The position numbers were made by a program, and so were the translations under genes. This document shows, piece by piece, positions 46,340 through 60,400 of a DNA stretch of 64,000 nucleotides; position 1 is the stretch's first letter; every line of letters begins with the position of its first letter. Source of the DNA: Bimastos eiseni (Eukaryota; Annelida; Clitellata; Crassiclitellata; Lumbricidae); assembly GCA_959347315.1 (NCBI GenBank), contig OY365806.1, forward strand, positions 37,046,505-37,110,504. The letters are read 5' to 3'. The notes below the pieces were generated by a model. That model saw nothing but the letters and a program-made list of their open reading frames with translations. It ran no database searches and was not told where the DNA came from.

Positions 46340-48224
46340 GTAAGTGGAGAGAAGTCAACGTTCCTCCAATATTATCGAATTCAATTCTAATTCTGGTCCA
46401 TTCTATTCAATCTATTGAATAATGTGATACCTTAACCGCTCTCGTCTTAATCCCTCTTGAAACCAAACTGATCTGTCTTTGTGGTCCAAACGATAGACTC
46501 GCATCCTCGCTGCTGCTCCATTTTAGAAACGCCTTCTTTCTACTTCTGTACGTGAACTGGCAGTGTTTGCTTATTGGCATCACAAATTTCTGAACATTGA
46601 CCATAGAAAACTCCAGGCTGTGTTGCAGTAGACCTAAATCCGATTTAGTTTAGTCGTCCGGGCACAGCGTCTACTTTTACACCTAGTGCAGGTACGGTTC
46701 ATGAGTGGACTACGTCTAATATAATATAGTATTGTATGGTATGGTACGGTATGGTATGGTACGGTACGCCTATAGTGTAACGTATTGTATACAGCATATC
46801 ATTGTATGGCATCTTTTTGCTATGGTCAGCGCATGGTTTGCATTCAACTATCATATTATTGTAATGCATCGTATTAGACTTTACAGTATCCATCTGTGCC
46901 GTATTGTATAGTGTTGTCCTTGACCTTGACATGCTGTAGTGTTTTATTATTTCCAGTTCATCTGAAAGCGATCACCGATTCCTTTAACCGGATTAGAATC
47001 CAAAGCATTGTGACTGGTGGATTCATCTGCCTCAACAGACGCGCAAGACTCGTCGTCAGGGTATGTATAGGGCTGTAGGCCTACGCATATTATATATATA
47101 TATATATACAATACAAGCATATTATATATAAGCTGCAATAGGCCTACAATGTATTTACGCATATTGCGTACATATCTATCCATTCAAAATATATTACACA
47201 TATATTATATGTAAGCATGAATTTATGCGCGTTAGGATACCAATGAATCCCATGTATTTAGAATTTAATTTATGTATGCATATAATTATTTGCATGCATT
47301 ATGCATTATATATATATGTATATGTATATATGTAATCATGTACGTACTTAGGCTGTGTCACCTATGTGTGTTTGCATGTATGCATGCAAGTTTGTATGCT
47401 TGTATGTGAGGCACATTGCACTTGTATTTGGCATTGGATTACCAAATAATATATATATATACCATTGATTGACTGATTGATCGATTGATTGAAAGACTGA
47501 CTGGCTGGCTGGCTGGTTGATTGATTGATTGATTTACTGACTGACTGACTGGATGATTGGCTGGCTGACTGGCTGGTTGGTTGGTTGGTTGACTGATTGA
47601 TTGATTTACTGACTGACTGGCTGATTGGCTGGCTGACTGGCTGGTTGGTTGGTTGATTGACTGATTGATTGATTTACTGACTGACTGGCTGATTTGCTGG
47701 CTGACTGGCTGGTTGGTTGGTTGGTTGATTGACTGATTGATTGATGCGTGTATCTATGTGAGCATCTTAATTTATATAATGTTTTCCATAGAATCTCTCC
47801 TCTGTAATGAAACGTAGCGCACACGTATAAATGCAAATCGCAACGTAAAGCTGACTCTCCCGCATGACGAGAGAGAGAGAGGAATGCTTGAGAGGCGTCG
47901 TTGGTGTTAACTCGTGCCGTGTCATTCAAGTGTAAAGCCATTTCATATGACATGTGAAGCCGTCAAAAGACTCGTTTTTAGGCCATTGAGTCTCTTCATT
48001 ATATTGTTCGACCATCAGTCGAATAATTAGACGACGACGACGACGTCTTAGACCAAAGGTTCGCAACACTCTGTCGATCGTATCTGCAGCTCAGACCCCT
48101 CAGACTTTTTGAACTCGATACAGAACAAACGTGTCAATTAAAGACTCTCGTGAATAACAGCTCGCTCGATTGACAATAAAATAACCAACGAAGAACAGGC
48201 CAATAACATAGCCTATATCGTGGC

Positions 48225-48308
<84 letters not shown>

Positions 48309-50408
48309 ATGCCTTACTGGTGTGAGACAACAGGCAGCAAAGTCACACTTTTCCCACTTTTCCGCTACAAGAACATCCGAAGAATCATTTGGCTCCAAAG
48401 AGAGAAAACGCGCCTGGTTTGAATGTACACAAACGTTCTCAAACGTTCTCCATACGAAGACTGCCTAACTCTGAGAAACGCCCTAACTTCTTCCTCCCCC
48501 CCCCAACACGTGTCATAATCAAGATAATGTAAAGGCCATAGCCACCTTACAGCTGATATTTTCCAATAAGGTAGTATTCGAGTCCAGCCAAAGACACGAA
48601 TCCGACACGAGATCTATTTATGCGGACTCGGTCGTGACTCGTGACTCGAACTGTCGGATCCGAACTTGGACTCGAAACCTCTGGACTAGACTTTGATTCG
48701 CTAACTCGTGTCCGAGTCATGATTTCTGGGCAGAGCAGGCTCTATTCTTGCTCCTTTGTTGCTTGTGGCTCTATTCTTACTCCTTTGTTGCTTGTGGCTT
48801 TATTCTTGCTCCTTTGTTGCTCGTGGCTCTATTCTTGTGGCTCCTTTGTTGCTTGTTTTTTTATTCGAGCGGACCTCGTGGGTAATTTTTAGCTGTTTGG
48901 GGTTTCGTTCCACCAGTTTGCCTTTCTTCAAGGTCCAGTCTCCTCTGCTATTCCACTGGGTGAGCGTTTACTAGAGGCAGCCTCATCTGCAGTAGACACA
49001 ATTGGCTCTCCTCTAACCGCTTATGCTAACGCAGCTAAACTTCAGCAAAACACAGTTCGTAGGCCTATAACTTTGTGGTCACCTAGCTCCAACTTGACAA
49101 AATAAACACAGCTCACTTTCACTCCATCTCCCCTCATCCAATATTCCTCTTCTGTTCGTGACCTGGGAACTGCTTTGTTAGTACCCTTGCTTTCAGTAAT
49201 TAGGTCAACTCAGTTTCCAGATCCTTCTTTTATCATCCGCAACAATTAAACCTTTTCCACAATGTGAAACTGCCTAGTTGGGGTGGCCAAAATCTACCTG
49301 ATGCCTTTTTGCAATCTTTTCTACCTGCAGAGGCCTCCTTGCGATCTTCCACTCGTGGCCGTCTGGTTAATAGGCATATACATGCGTTCTGCTACGGATA
49401 AATCCAGGAGCTTTGTCTACGTTGTTCCCCTCATCATGGAAATGTCTTCCATATATATATATAGTCCCTGAGCCTGGAATTACCAGCCCTCTCACCCTAC
49501 CAGTTCCGGAGACGCCATAAGACTTTCCTGTTCTCTGGCCAAAGCACAGACGCCGCTAAGAGCGCCGCCGTCTTTGAGCGGCGCTATACAAAATTTTTAT
49601 AGCGCCGCTCATTTAAAGCCGCTCATTTAATGATCGATTACATTACATTGATAATATAGAAGATATTCCAAAATCAGGCACAATTTTTCGGTTATTTAAG
49701 TTTTTGGGGAATACAGGGAAAGCTGAGAATTCAAACTGATTTCAGACAGTTTAACTCCTCCAATGCTCACACTCTGACAGTACCAGTCCCAAGCCTGGAT
49801 AAATGAGGAGGGCGACGCCAACGATCTTTTCTATCACATAGTGTCGTTAAACTGATATTAGGCCTACTAATTTAAGACACCTGAATGGATCATCGAGAAA
49901 TTGCATTAGACCCATATTATATTTGCATCACATTTCACATTAATTACATTGTAATAGACCTATATTATTGAACTACAATGATACTGATCATCCGATGTTT
50001 TGCCAGGCTCACGGAGCAGACGCCGGATGTTATTTCAAGGAGACGATGACTGCCGACTTCTTTTCGGAGTTTCAGTCAACGTACAACACTTCCTGGTACC
50101 TTGGCTTCAGCCAACGAGGCACCGCGCTGCGGGGAAATCGCTGGAAGCCATCGGACGAAGTCAACCAGAACGCTATCAAGTGTCGCATGTTTGTAAAGAA
50201 GAACTTAAGACCAGAACGAAAGTTCAAAGACACCGCCGAAGTAAGGATCAACGGTGCCGGCAAAGAAAGGGTGAAAGACGACGCCGAAGTAAAGATCAAA
50301 GGCAGTACGAAAGAGAAGAAAATCGGAAATGCCAAAAGACAGATCAAAGGCAATACTGAACAAAGGATAAAAGATAACACAGGGCTAACACAGTACAAAA
50401 CAGGTTGA
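46123..50408 (+). CDS. FGF8/17/18-type fibroblast growth factor, last three coding exons, partial
   Basis: Secreted FGF-family signalling ligand acting through FGF receptors. Exons 46123-46339, 46957-47060 and 50007-50408 join in frame (723 nt, 240 residues plus stop). Exon 1 of the set carries the beta-trefoil start ([18 protein letters not shown], then KIDA). Exon 2 carries [17 protein letters not shown] and [12 protein letters not shown], comparable with the TDTF...ETGLYICMNKKGKL block of FGF8. Exon 3 carries CYFKE and [10 protein letters not shown] followed by GNR, the conserved C-terminal trefoil. The two core cysteines (FIC, GCYF) are present. The middle exon is 104 nt, the classic length for this FGF exon, and phases are 1 and 0. 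The signal-peptide exon must lie upstream of 46123 and was not found. It points toward the NSD gene, tail to tail, and away from COE. Confidence 0.88.
46957..47060 (+). CDS. FGF8-like 104-nt middle exon
   Basis: Acceptor TTTTATTATTTCCAG, donor AGG|GTATGT, phase 0. The split codon A|TT gives Ile, then [28 protein letters not shown] and ARLVVR. The TDSF hallmark, hydrophobic strand spacing and C-L-N-(R/K)-(R/K) motif are those of the FGF8/17/18 subfamily. Confidence 0.9.
47462..47746. repeat. Tetranucleotide array with higher-order repeat (FGF intron)
   Basis: TGAT, TGAC and TGGC words organised into a block of about 70 bases (TTTACTGACTGACTGGCTGA, then CTGGTTGGTTGG and TGATTGACTGA) repeated about three times. 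Confidence 0.92.
48226..48305. repeat. Compound CT-TA-TG microsatellite (FGF intron)
   Basis: (CT)n, then (TA)n at 48258-48279, then (TG)n to about 48303. Confidence 0.95.
48895..49545 (+). pseudogene. Second, more decayed non-LTR RT fragment (FGF intron)
   Basis: Short matches to the same ORF2 region: LQQNTV/NFSKTQF near 49035, VRDLGTAL near 49158, and [13 protein letters not shown] near 49500, in different frames. Lies in the 2.9-kb intron of the FGF gene, same strand as 34021-34735. Confidence 0.5.
49775..49852 (+). repeat. Dispersed repeat R1, copy 2
   Basis: ACAGTACCAGTCCCAAGCCT then GAGGAGGGCGACG and AGTGTCGTTAAAC; inverted relative to 44619-44700 and located in the last FGF intron. 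Confidence 0.65.
50007..50408 (+). CDS. FGF8-like terminal exon with repeated charged tail
   Basis: Acceptor TGTTTTGCCAG. The linker AHGADAG is seven residues before the Cys, the same number as in the FGF8 block I remember, then [12 protein letters not shown] and [17 protein letters not shown]. The trefoil ends near CRMFVKKN. The rest (about 70 residues) is Lys/Glu-rich and built from three 16-residue repeats plus a partial one (DNA 50223-50384). Stop TGA at 50406. A candidate AATAAA lies at about 50682. Confidence 0.9.
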   Translation, partial: AHGADAGCYFKETMTADFFSEFQSTYNTSWYLGFSQRGTALRGNRWKPSDEVNQNAIKCRMFVKKNLRPERKFKDTAEVRINGAGKERVKDDAEVKIKGSTKEKKIGNAKRQIKGNTEQRIKDNTGLTQYKTG

Positions 50409-53573
<3,165 letters not shown>

Positions 53574-53580
53574 GAAGATC

Positions 53581-54446
53581 CTAGAAGGACTCGTCAATGA
53601 CCAGTCGAGGAAACTCGTCCTCTTGTTCTGCACCTAAAACAAGTCCAGTGTTTCTGCCCACAGTGACTGCTCTGTTGTCTGGCCCATTTCTTCTTGACTT
53701 CTCTATGTTGGTTGTTGCAGGGTCTTCAGCAGCACCCAGCTTCCCAGAGGACAGAGGAATCTCATTCTTTGGATGAATCGACGCATCCATTGCTGCCAAT
53801 CTAGCCTTCTCTTCTAGCCGCTGTCCATCGTGAACATTTTTCTGCTTTCCAGGGAGCGCCTTTTTCGAGTCCTCCTTATTAGCAGCTTTAGCCGAATTCC
53901 GAGACCTGCGCGTTGGAGCAGTCTTTGGTTTTTCATTGGCTAAACTACCAGAACTACTGTCAATCCTATTTTGCTCGGGCGCATCTCCAAGGGCTCCATT
54001 TTGAACGTTCTTCATTGAGCGACCTCTCTTCTTCAGTTCAGTTTGTGGAAAATCGTTGGCGGTCGCTTCTTCCTCTGTCACCGTCTTCACCTTCCGACGT
54101 TTTGCAGGTGCGGGAGTATTGTCATTACCTGCAGGCTGCTTTCGAGCCGGTTTTGCACACTTCTGTGAGTTTGCATCCACCATGTTGTTGTGGTTTCCAA
54201 CTGACGCTGCAGAGAATCCGTTTGCTGCAGGGCTCAGTCCGTCCACTGCAGAGCTGGCTTTCAAGCCATCCTGGAGACAGGAAACGAGGATATCCTGGTG
54301 CTTTGAACAGACAAGGCTTCCGTCGGAAATCTCAAAAATATTGCTGGTCAGGTGGATCAAGCAAAATGATCGTGGGCAGACTGAACACAGTTTGGAAGCA
54401 TCCTGACTGCAAACCTCGCATTTATGCCACGGACATATGAATTTCC
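53581..54446 (-). CDS. NSD: NSD terminal exon: C5HCH finger and basic tail
   Basis: Acceptor [31 protein letters not shown], then [10 protein letters not shown] and LVCSKH complete the PHD-C5HCH module. The remaining 230 or so residues are low-complexity, Ser/Lys/Ala-rich, with basic clusters (KRRKVK, RRSRN) likely to act in nuclear import. Stop TAG at 53583-53581, directly followed by a long CT tract in the mRNA sense. Confidence 0.95.
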
Positions 54447-57400
54447 CTGGAGACAAAAGATTTCAACAACATATGTTACAATATTATTATTATTATTCCT
54501 GTATTCATTAAGGGCCACACAACCTAACGACTAAGCATCAGTCAATGATGCCAGGCAACTGTGTATCAAGTACTTGCTCAAGATCCCTTTACACGATACG
54601 TGACGTTTTGGCGCAGCCGTTTTGGCACACATCTCTGATACAGTAATATTGTATATTATGTATTATACAAATATATTATATGGCAATCTACACTTTAGTG
54701 TCGTAAATTATTTCACATGGCAAACCAAGTTAATCCTCGGGAGCGTCGGTAGTAGAAGATGGATCGGCAAAAGGAATCATGTTTAACTAGAAGCCGGATC
54801 AATGAAAAGGATACTGTTAAAGTTAAGAATCCCTGCTATACAGCAACTGTCTCGGAAATTAGTGACTCGAAGCCCCACATTCAATGTTATAACATTCAAA
54901 GCAGTTGACCATTGTTTTGCATCGACAACCTTAGATTGCATTGTGTCATACCTAACAATGTCTAGAGCGCCTCTCGATGTACAACTGAACCAGATGCAAG
55001 CCTGGTTTGTAAACCCACTGAGAAAGAAAAGTCTTAAAACTATGAGTAAAGACAATAATGTCCTAGTTAGCACTGCGCTGTGAATCGCAGAGGGAGGCCA
55101 TATTGGGCAGCAGTGGTTCAAGATTTGGGAATAAAAAGGCCATGATGGTCCAATGAACAAAACAAAGACAGCAACCAGAGACAGATGAAACATGTCACCA
55201 CAAATAAATCAACACAATGTAACATACCTGTTATGCAAGAAAACACGACACACATGCAACAAAATGATGAATAGCACAATGGGACAAATCGTATGGAAAA
55301 GGAAATTGTATTTACTGTGCTTACTATATACACAAGGTTAAGAGTTATTATTCATTATGAACTTAGTTAAGATTTGTGTCTGTACAATTGCCTTTTCTGG
55401 ATCTAAACAGCTGCTTTGACTATCAATTCTGAAGTCACTATTTCTATTTTATTTGCTTTGATGTTACAAATTACTTAGGTGGCATTAACTAGCAGGACTA
55501 TTGTCCTATCTGGGTCTCCTGTTGTTGCTCATCGATGTATACTAATTATTATTTCATTTTGGTTTCAATGGATGCAATAAAATGAATTGAATCAACCTGA
55601 ATCTGAGGCACAAAACACGCGCGCGCGCGCGTGTGTGTATGTGTGTGTGTGTTTGAACAACTTGTCCAGGGTCATCATAGTGAACAGATATGAACAGACC
55701 CAAAGCATTATTCAGTAGAACTGCTTCATTCTGTCAATTGAACATAATTGCCAGATGTATCATTGATCAAATAGAAGTGATTTACCAACCGTCAGTGTGG
55801 TTGGTCAGTCTGACACATCGTGGATGATAAGCTTTCAGGCATTTTGGGTTTTCGCAGATGACCAGCTCACCACCTTTTTTCTTGCATGAATAGCAGACAT
55901 CTGGTCTGTCCTTGCTTTTCATCTCCTTCAGCTGCTTCTTCAGTTTTGCTTCTCTTGACTTCCTCTCAACATTCATAGCTGCTGCCGTCTGCTCACAATC
56001 AATGAGAGGGTAAGTCAACCATTTCACCAATCAACTCTCTCATTTAGTCAATTATTTCATGATTGTTTACAAAGAAATTGCTTAGCCCTATGTACAGTAA
56101 ATGTCAAAGCGATATGGTTAACAAAGTTAGGTCACCGTTGATCCATGAAATCACGAGTATGAGACATAATACAGCTGCAAGGGATCACATATGGTATACT
56201 ATCATTCAAGCACATATTTCTCATGGTCTTTATCTTTGATTTACAGTAGATGCTCCACTCAGAAAACCAGCCAGAGAAAGTTGAAATAAAACTCAGCTCT
56301 CTGTGTAAACCAACCAAAACTGAACTCAAATAAATCTTCGAATTAAAATAAACCAACCTTTGGACGCACGCCAAGGAATCCACTGCAGATTGAAGAGCCG
56401 CACTTGCAGGCTGTTTTCTGGTTTCCATAGCAATCCAAATTGTAATTAAACATTAGCTCAGTTCCTACAAGAGACCAGAACACATTTCATATGATAAACA
56501 AAACAAACTAATAGTGGAAACTCACAGAGTTGTTTGCAAACTTTTCATGCACATCATATCATAAAATGTTTAATATGTGCAGCCAAAACATGTTCTGTAG
56601 TCAGTTGCCCAGTAAAAAGCAGTTAGGTATCCAGATGTTTCAAAATCTGTGAGAAATTGAGAGCATTAAGGCAATTTGTTATAGAAGAGGAAAAGTGTAA
56701 GCATCAGAGAAATCAGTTCCGTTCCTTGACGCAGCAACATTGAACAAAGCAACATTGAACAAATGAGATCGTTCTACATCATGATTCAACCAAATGACTC
56801 ATACTCGAAGACTGTAGAGTGCAGGGAAGGACGTAAGAAGACTAGTGGTTGAATGCAGTAGGTAAGAGAGCTTTGAGGAAGAGATTTTATATGTCAGATA
56901 GGACAGTCTAAATCTTGAATTTTTGAGGAATTCTGCAATATTACATAAAATTTAACAAATTGTGCAAATGCGTAACTGGACCGATATGAAGAACAGACCA
57001 GCTGGGATGTCGTGAAGAGCAAACAGGCCAACGCGAATGTCTCCATTGACCGTCCACTTTTGTGTCTCGCAGTTTGGCTCACAGCTGTGGTTCATAAATC
57101 GTGAATAATTGCCCTTCGGTCCTGCATCAATGATCCTGAACGAAAGTGAATAAGTGAACTTGAGTGAATTGAAGAAACCATTTGCTGATTCATCAACAAA
57201 TTAAAATAACAATTCAATTATAATAATAATAATAATAATAACAACAACAATAATAATACAGTCTGCAGTCTTCTGTTGCTCTGTCCTTAGCAACCTTACA
57301 GGTAAAGAGAACCATCAGTTGCAGAGCTGTGACCATTCCATGTGGATGGCAAAATGATTTTAGTCCAATTTTAATTAGCTATAAATTAAACAAAGAAAAG

Positions 57401-60400
57401 CATAACAAAGTCTTAAATTGTTTATGGTCACCTCCCTAGAGGCACTTAACCTAGCTAGAAGCGCTTTATCTAGAGTCATTCAAATAACAAATTAACAGAC
57501 AACTTTCTTGATAACATGACTTTATGATGTTAAGAAATGTTACTTTTAAATGCGAAAACATTTCACAAAATCATTCTGCAATCTGATAGTAACTGTCAAT
57601 TACAATCCACAGGGCTTCACAGGTGAAAAACAATTGCACATTCAACTGTAGGCCTTTGACGTCATATAATATCCTAGAAGTATTATAGCCACAACAGTAA
57701 AAAAAATCAAAGATTAATTATCCTAATTCTAGCATGTTTATTCTGCACTTCAAGACCAGTTAATTTGGTTCTGATACAGTTAACAAGATTTCAGCGGAAC
57801 TACAACACACCTTGAAAATATCAAAATTAATTGATGTTCCATTATCTATAACATTTGCTAAGTACTTCCTTGATAACTTTTTGATTGCAGTAAATCAGAT
57901 TTGAAACAAGGAAGTCGTTAACCTGTTCTTGTCGAGTGTTAGCATGTAGAAGTTGGTAATGTTGTTGCGCTGTGCATATTCCTGACGTCTGTTGCATTCC
58001 TCTGGGTCAACAAGGTCACCAACATACTCAGCAATAAACTGACCCTAAGCGACACAGATGAGACAATCGATAAAGTTAAAGAAGGAAATGGCATAACAGA
58101 AATTTTCAACATCTCTCTATCTTGGTTGGGATTACGAACCTTAGCATTAGACTGAATAAGCAGACGTACCTTTTTTATATCTGCTCGGCTTCTGAGTCCC
58201 CATCCACGCAGCTCCGTCTTGTACGGTCGTGCATCAGCATCCTCTCGTTTCTGGAATCTCTGGTTCTGGCAGAACTCCCCGGCCGGACAGACGAGCGCAT
58301 TGCATTCATACAACATCATTCTATTGATACAGTCCGAATCTGGACCACAAGGATTCTCCATCATCGGTGAACAGTGGCAACTTGGAATCTCACTTGGTAC
58401 AATTTTGTAGATTTCCACATCACCCAGAGGCATGTTTATCTGCAACCAAAGTCGTAGGATGACGTACAATTCAACAATGTACAGGATTCATTCAAAATAT
58501 GTGCAGAAAGCATGATTTCGTCATGTTTAACCCCATTAGTGTGGAATTACATTTTTTTTAACTCTCGCCCAGCGTGGAATTATTTTGAAAAATTGATTTC
58601 CAGGATTTTTGACTAAAATGACACTTTTATTTATTTAAAAATTATCCAATAATTTTTTAGGTTAATTTACCAACCCACAAAAATTTTGGGAGCGACAATA
58701 ATTGGAGGTAACCACACACAAAATTTTCAGGGTGCTTTTGTTGACAATGTCATCAAACAAATCACTCTACACAACATGACATTTTCCCACGGTATATGCG
58801 AGCACAATGCCTACTGGGTGGTCCGAAGAACCCAGGCCCGACGCAGCCTGAGTTATCTTGGGCTAAAGGGGTCAAGATAGCACATTCACAACAGTGAGAT
58901 TTGGTAAGGTTACCCAATTTATGAAATGCACCAGAGGCATTGAAAGGAAAGATTCAGTAATTATGCAAATATCAACATCTAACATGTACTATAATTCGAT
59001 CAGCCATAATAAAAAGTTAGGCATTAAAACACAAACAATATTATGTCAACGTATTCTACTATGTCACTTACATTTTAGAGTATCTGCAGACGTATACCTG
59101 ATTATCAAAAATACTTCAGCACCACAATAGCTCAAGTACTATGATATTCAAGCGCTAACCATGATTACTCAGATAACCTATAGAAGACAATTGGGCAAGA
59201 AGACAAATTTTTAAAAATGTCATCAACCTTGATGTGCTTGTAGTAAGCAGGTTTTTGGTCATTCTTTTCGCGTTCAGAGATCGTCTTGGATTCTCTTGCT
59301 GCCAGGCGTAATCGATAAACCTCAGCCGCCTCAGAAATAGCTGCAATCATGCAACATGTATAAATAGGTTATAAGCACACAAAAAGAAAACTGGCTTCTA
59401 TAAGCTTACATTGCACTGCTTACCCTATAAGATTATCCAATTAATGAGGCACTAGGGCAGTCATAAATCTGGTAATTTATGTAGTGTCTCTAGTAACCAT
59501 ATAAATAAGTAACATAATTCCGTCAACCATTTTCAAGACATTCACCATCTCCTGCAGCACAATATTCTCTTGATAATTTCCTGTTGCATAGATCAACCAT
59601 ACTACTAACAATAAGTTTAACTCTGTAAATTAAGTTGCGATTTGTCAGCTTGATTGCGATTATACGAATATTGAATTGAATTGAATAAAATCAAATGTGT
59701 GAAACTCAAACCTTGAGGAACCTATATATCTGCATTTACACATGCTAAGAATTTCAGAAGCAACTTAATTAACAGTGTAAGAAGTTCTTGTGGCGCGATG
59801 TAAAATAACACTGCTACAACGCAAAAATGTACAATAAACTACACTTGCTAGTTAGGGACATTGTCAGAAATTAAGTCAAGTGAAGAAGCAGCAAAAAGAG
59901 GAAATAATTTCACTTCTCAATGGAACACTTCATCAAGTTGATGTACAGACCCTTTTCAAATATGTCTGTCATCTTTTGGTAAACAGGCTCGTGGCTCAAA
60001 CGATCTCCTTCATGAAATGGGAAAACCCTAAAAAAGAAGAGCTCAGCACTGTGATTCAGTTAGTGCATAGTTCAGATAGCAGAAAAAAATGCCACAAATC
60101 TTTTCAAATTTTTTTTTAATTTATGCCACGAAACGCAATTAAATTTCCTTCAGAAAACCAACTTAAGGACAGACAATGCATAATAGCTTCTTCGTATGTA
60201 TATGAATGCGTGCTATGAATGTATGCATTTATGTGCATATGCATGTGCTATGAATGTATGCATTTATGTGTATATGCATGTATTAGTATTTATTGTTATC
60301 AATTAGAAATTTCCGTAGCACCTCTACATGCATATGGTAACAAGCAAAGCAAGCATTATCTAGATTGTTTTGGCAAACTAGCTTTTATTGGCCGTTGTTG

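Noticed and set aside
53913..54440. Plus-strand open frame opposite the NSD last exon
   Set aside because: Antisense shadow of a real coding exon.
54780..55193. 136-codon minus-strand frame in the last NSD intron
   Set aside because: Not needed for NSD (exons k and last join in phase), hydrophobic random-like composition, probably an intronic repeat.
59880..60119. 79-codon plus-strand frame
   Set aside because: Antisense to the 77-nt NSD exon at 59951-60027; the minus-strand reading fits domain and both phases.
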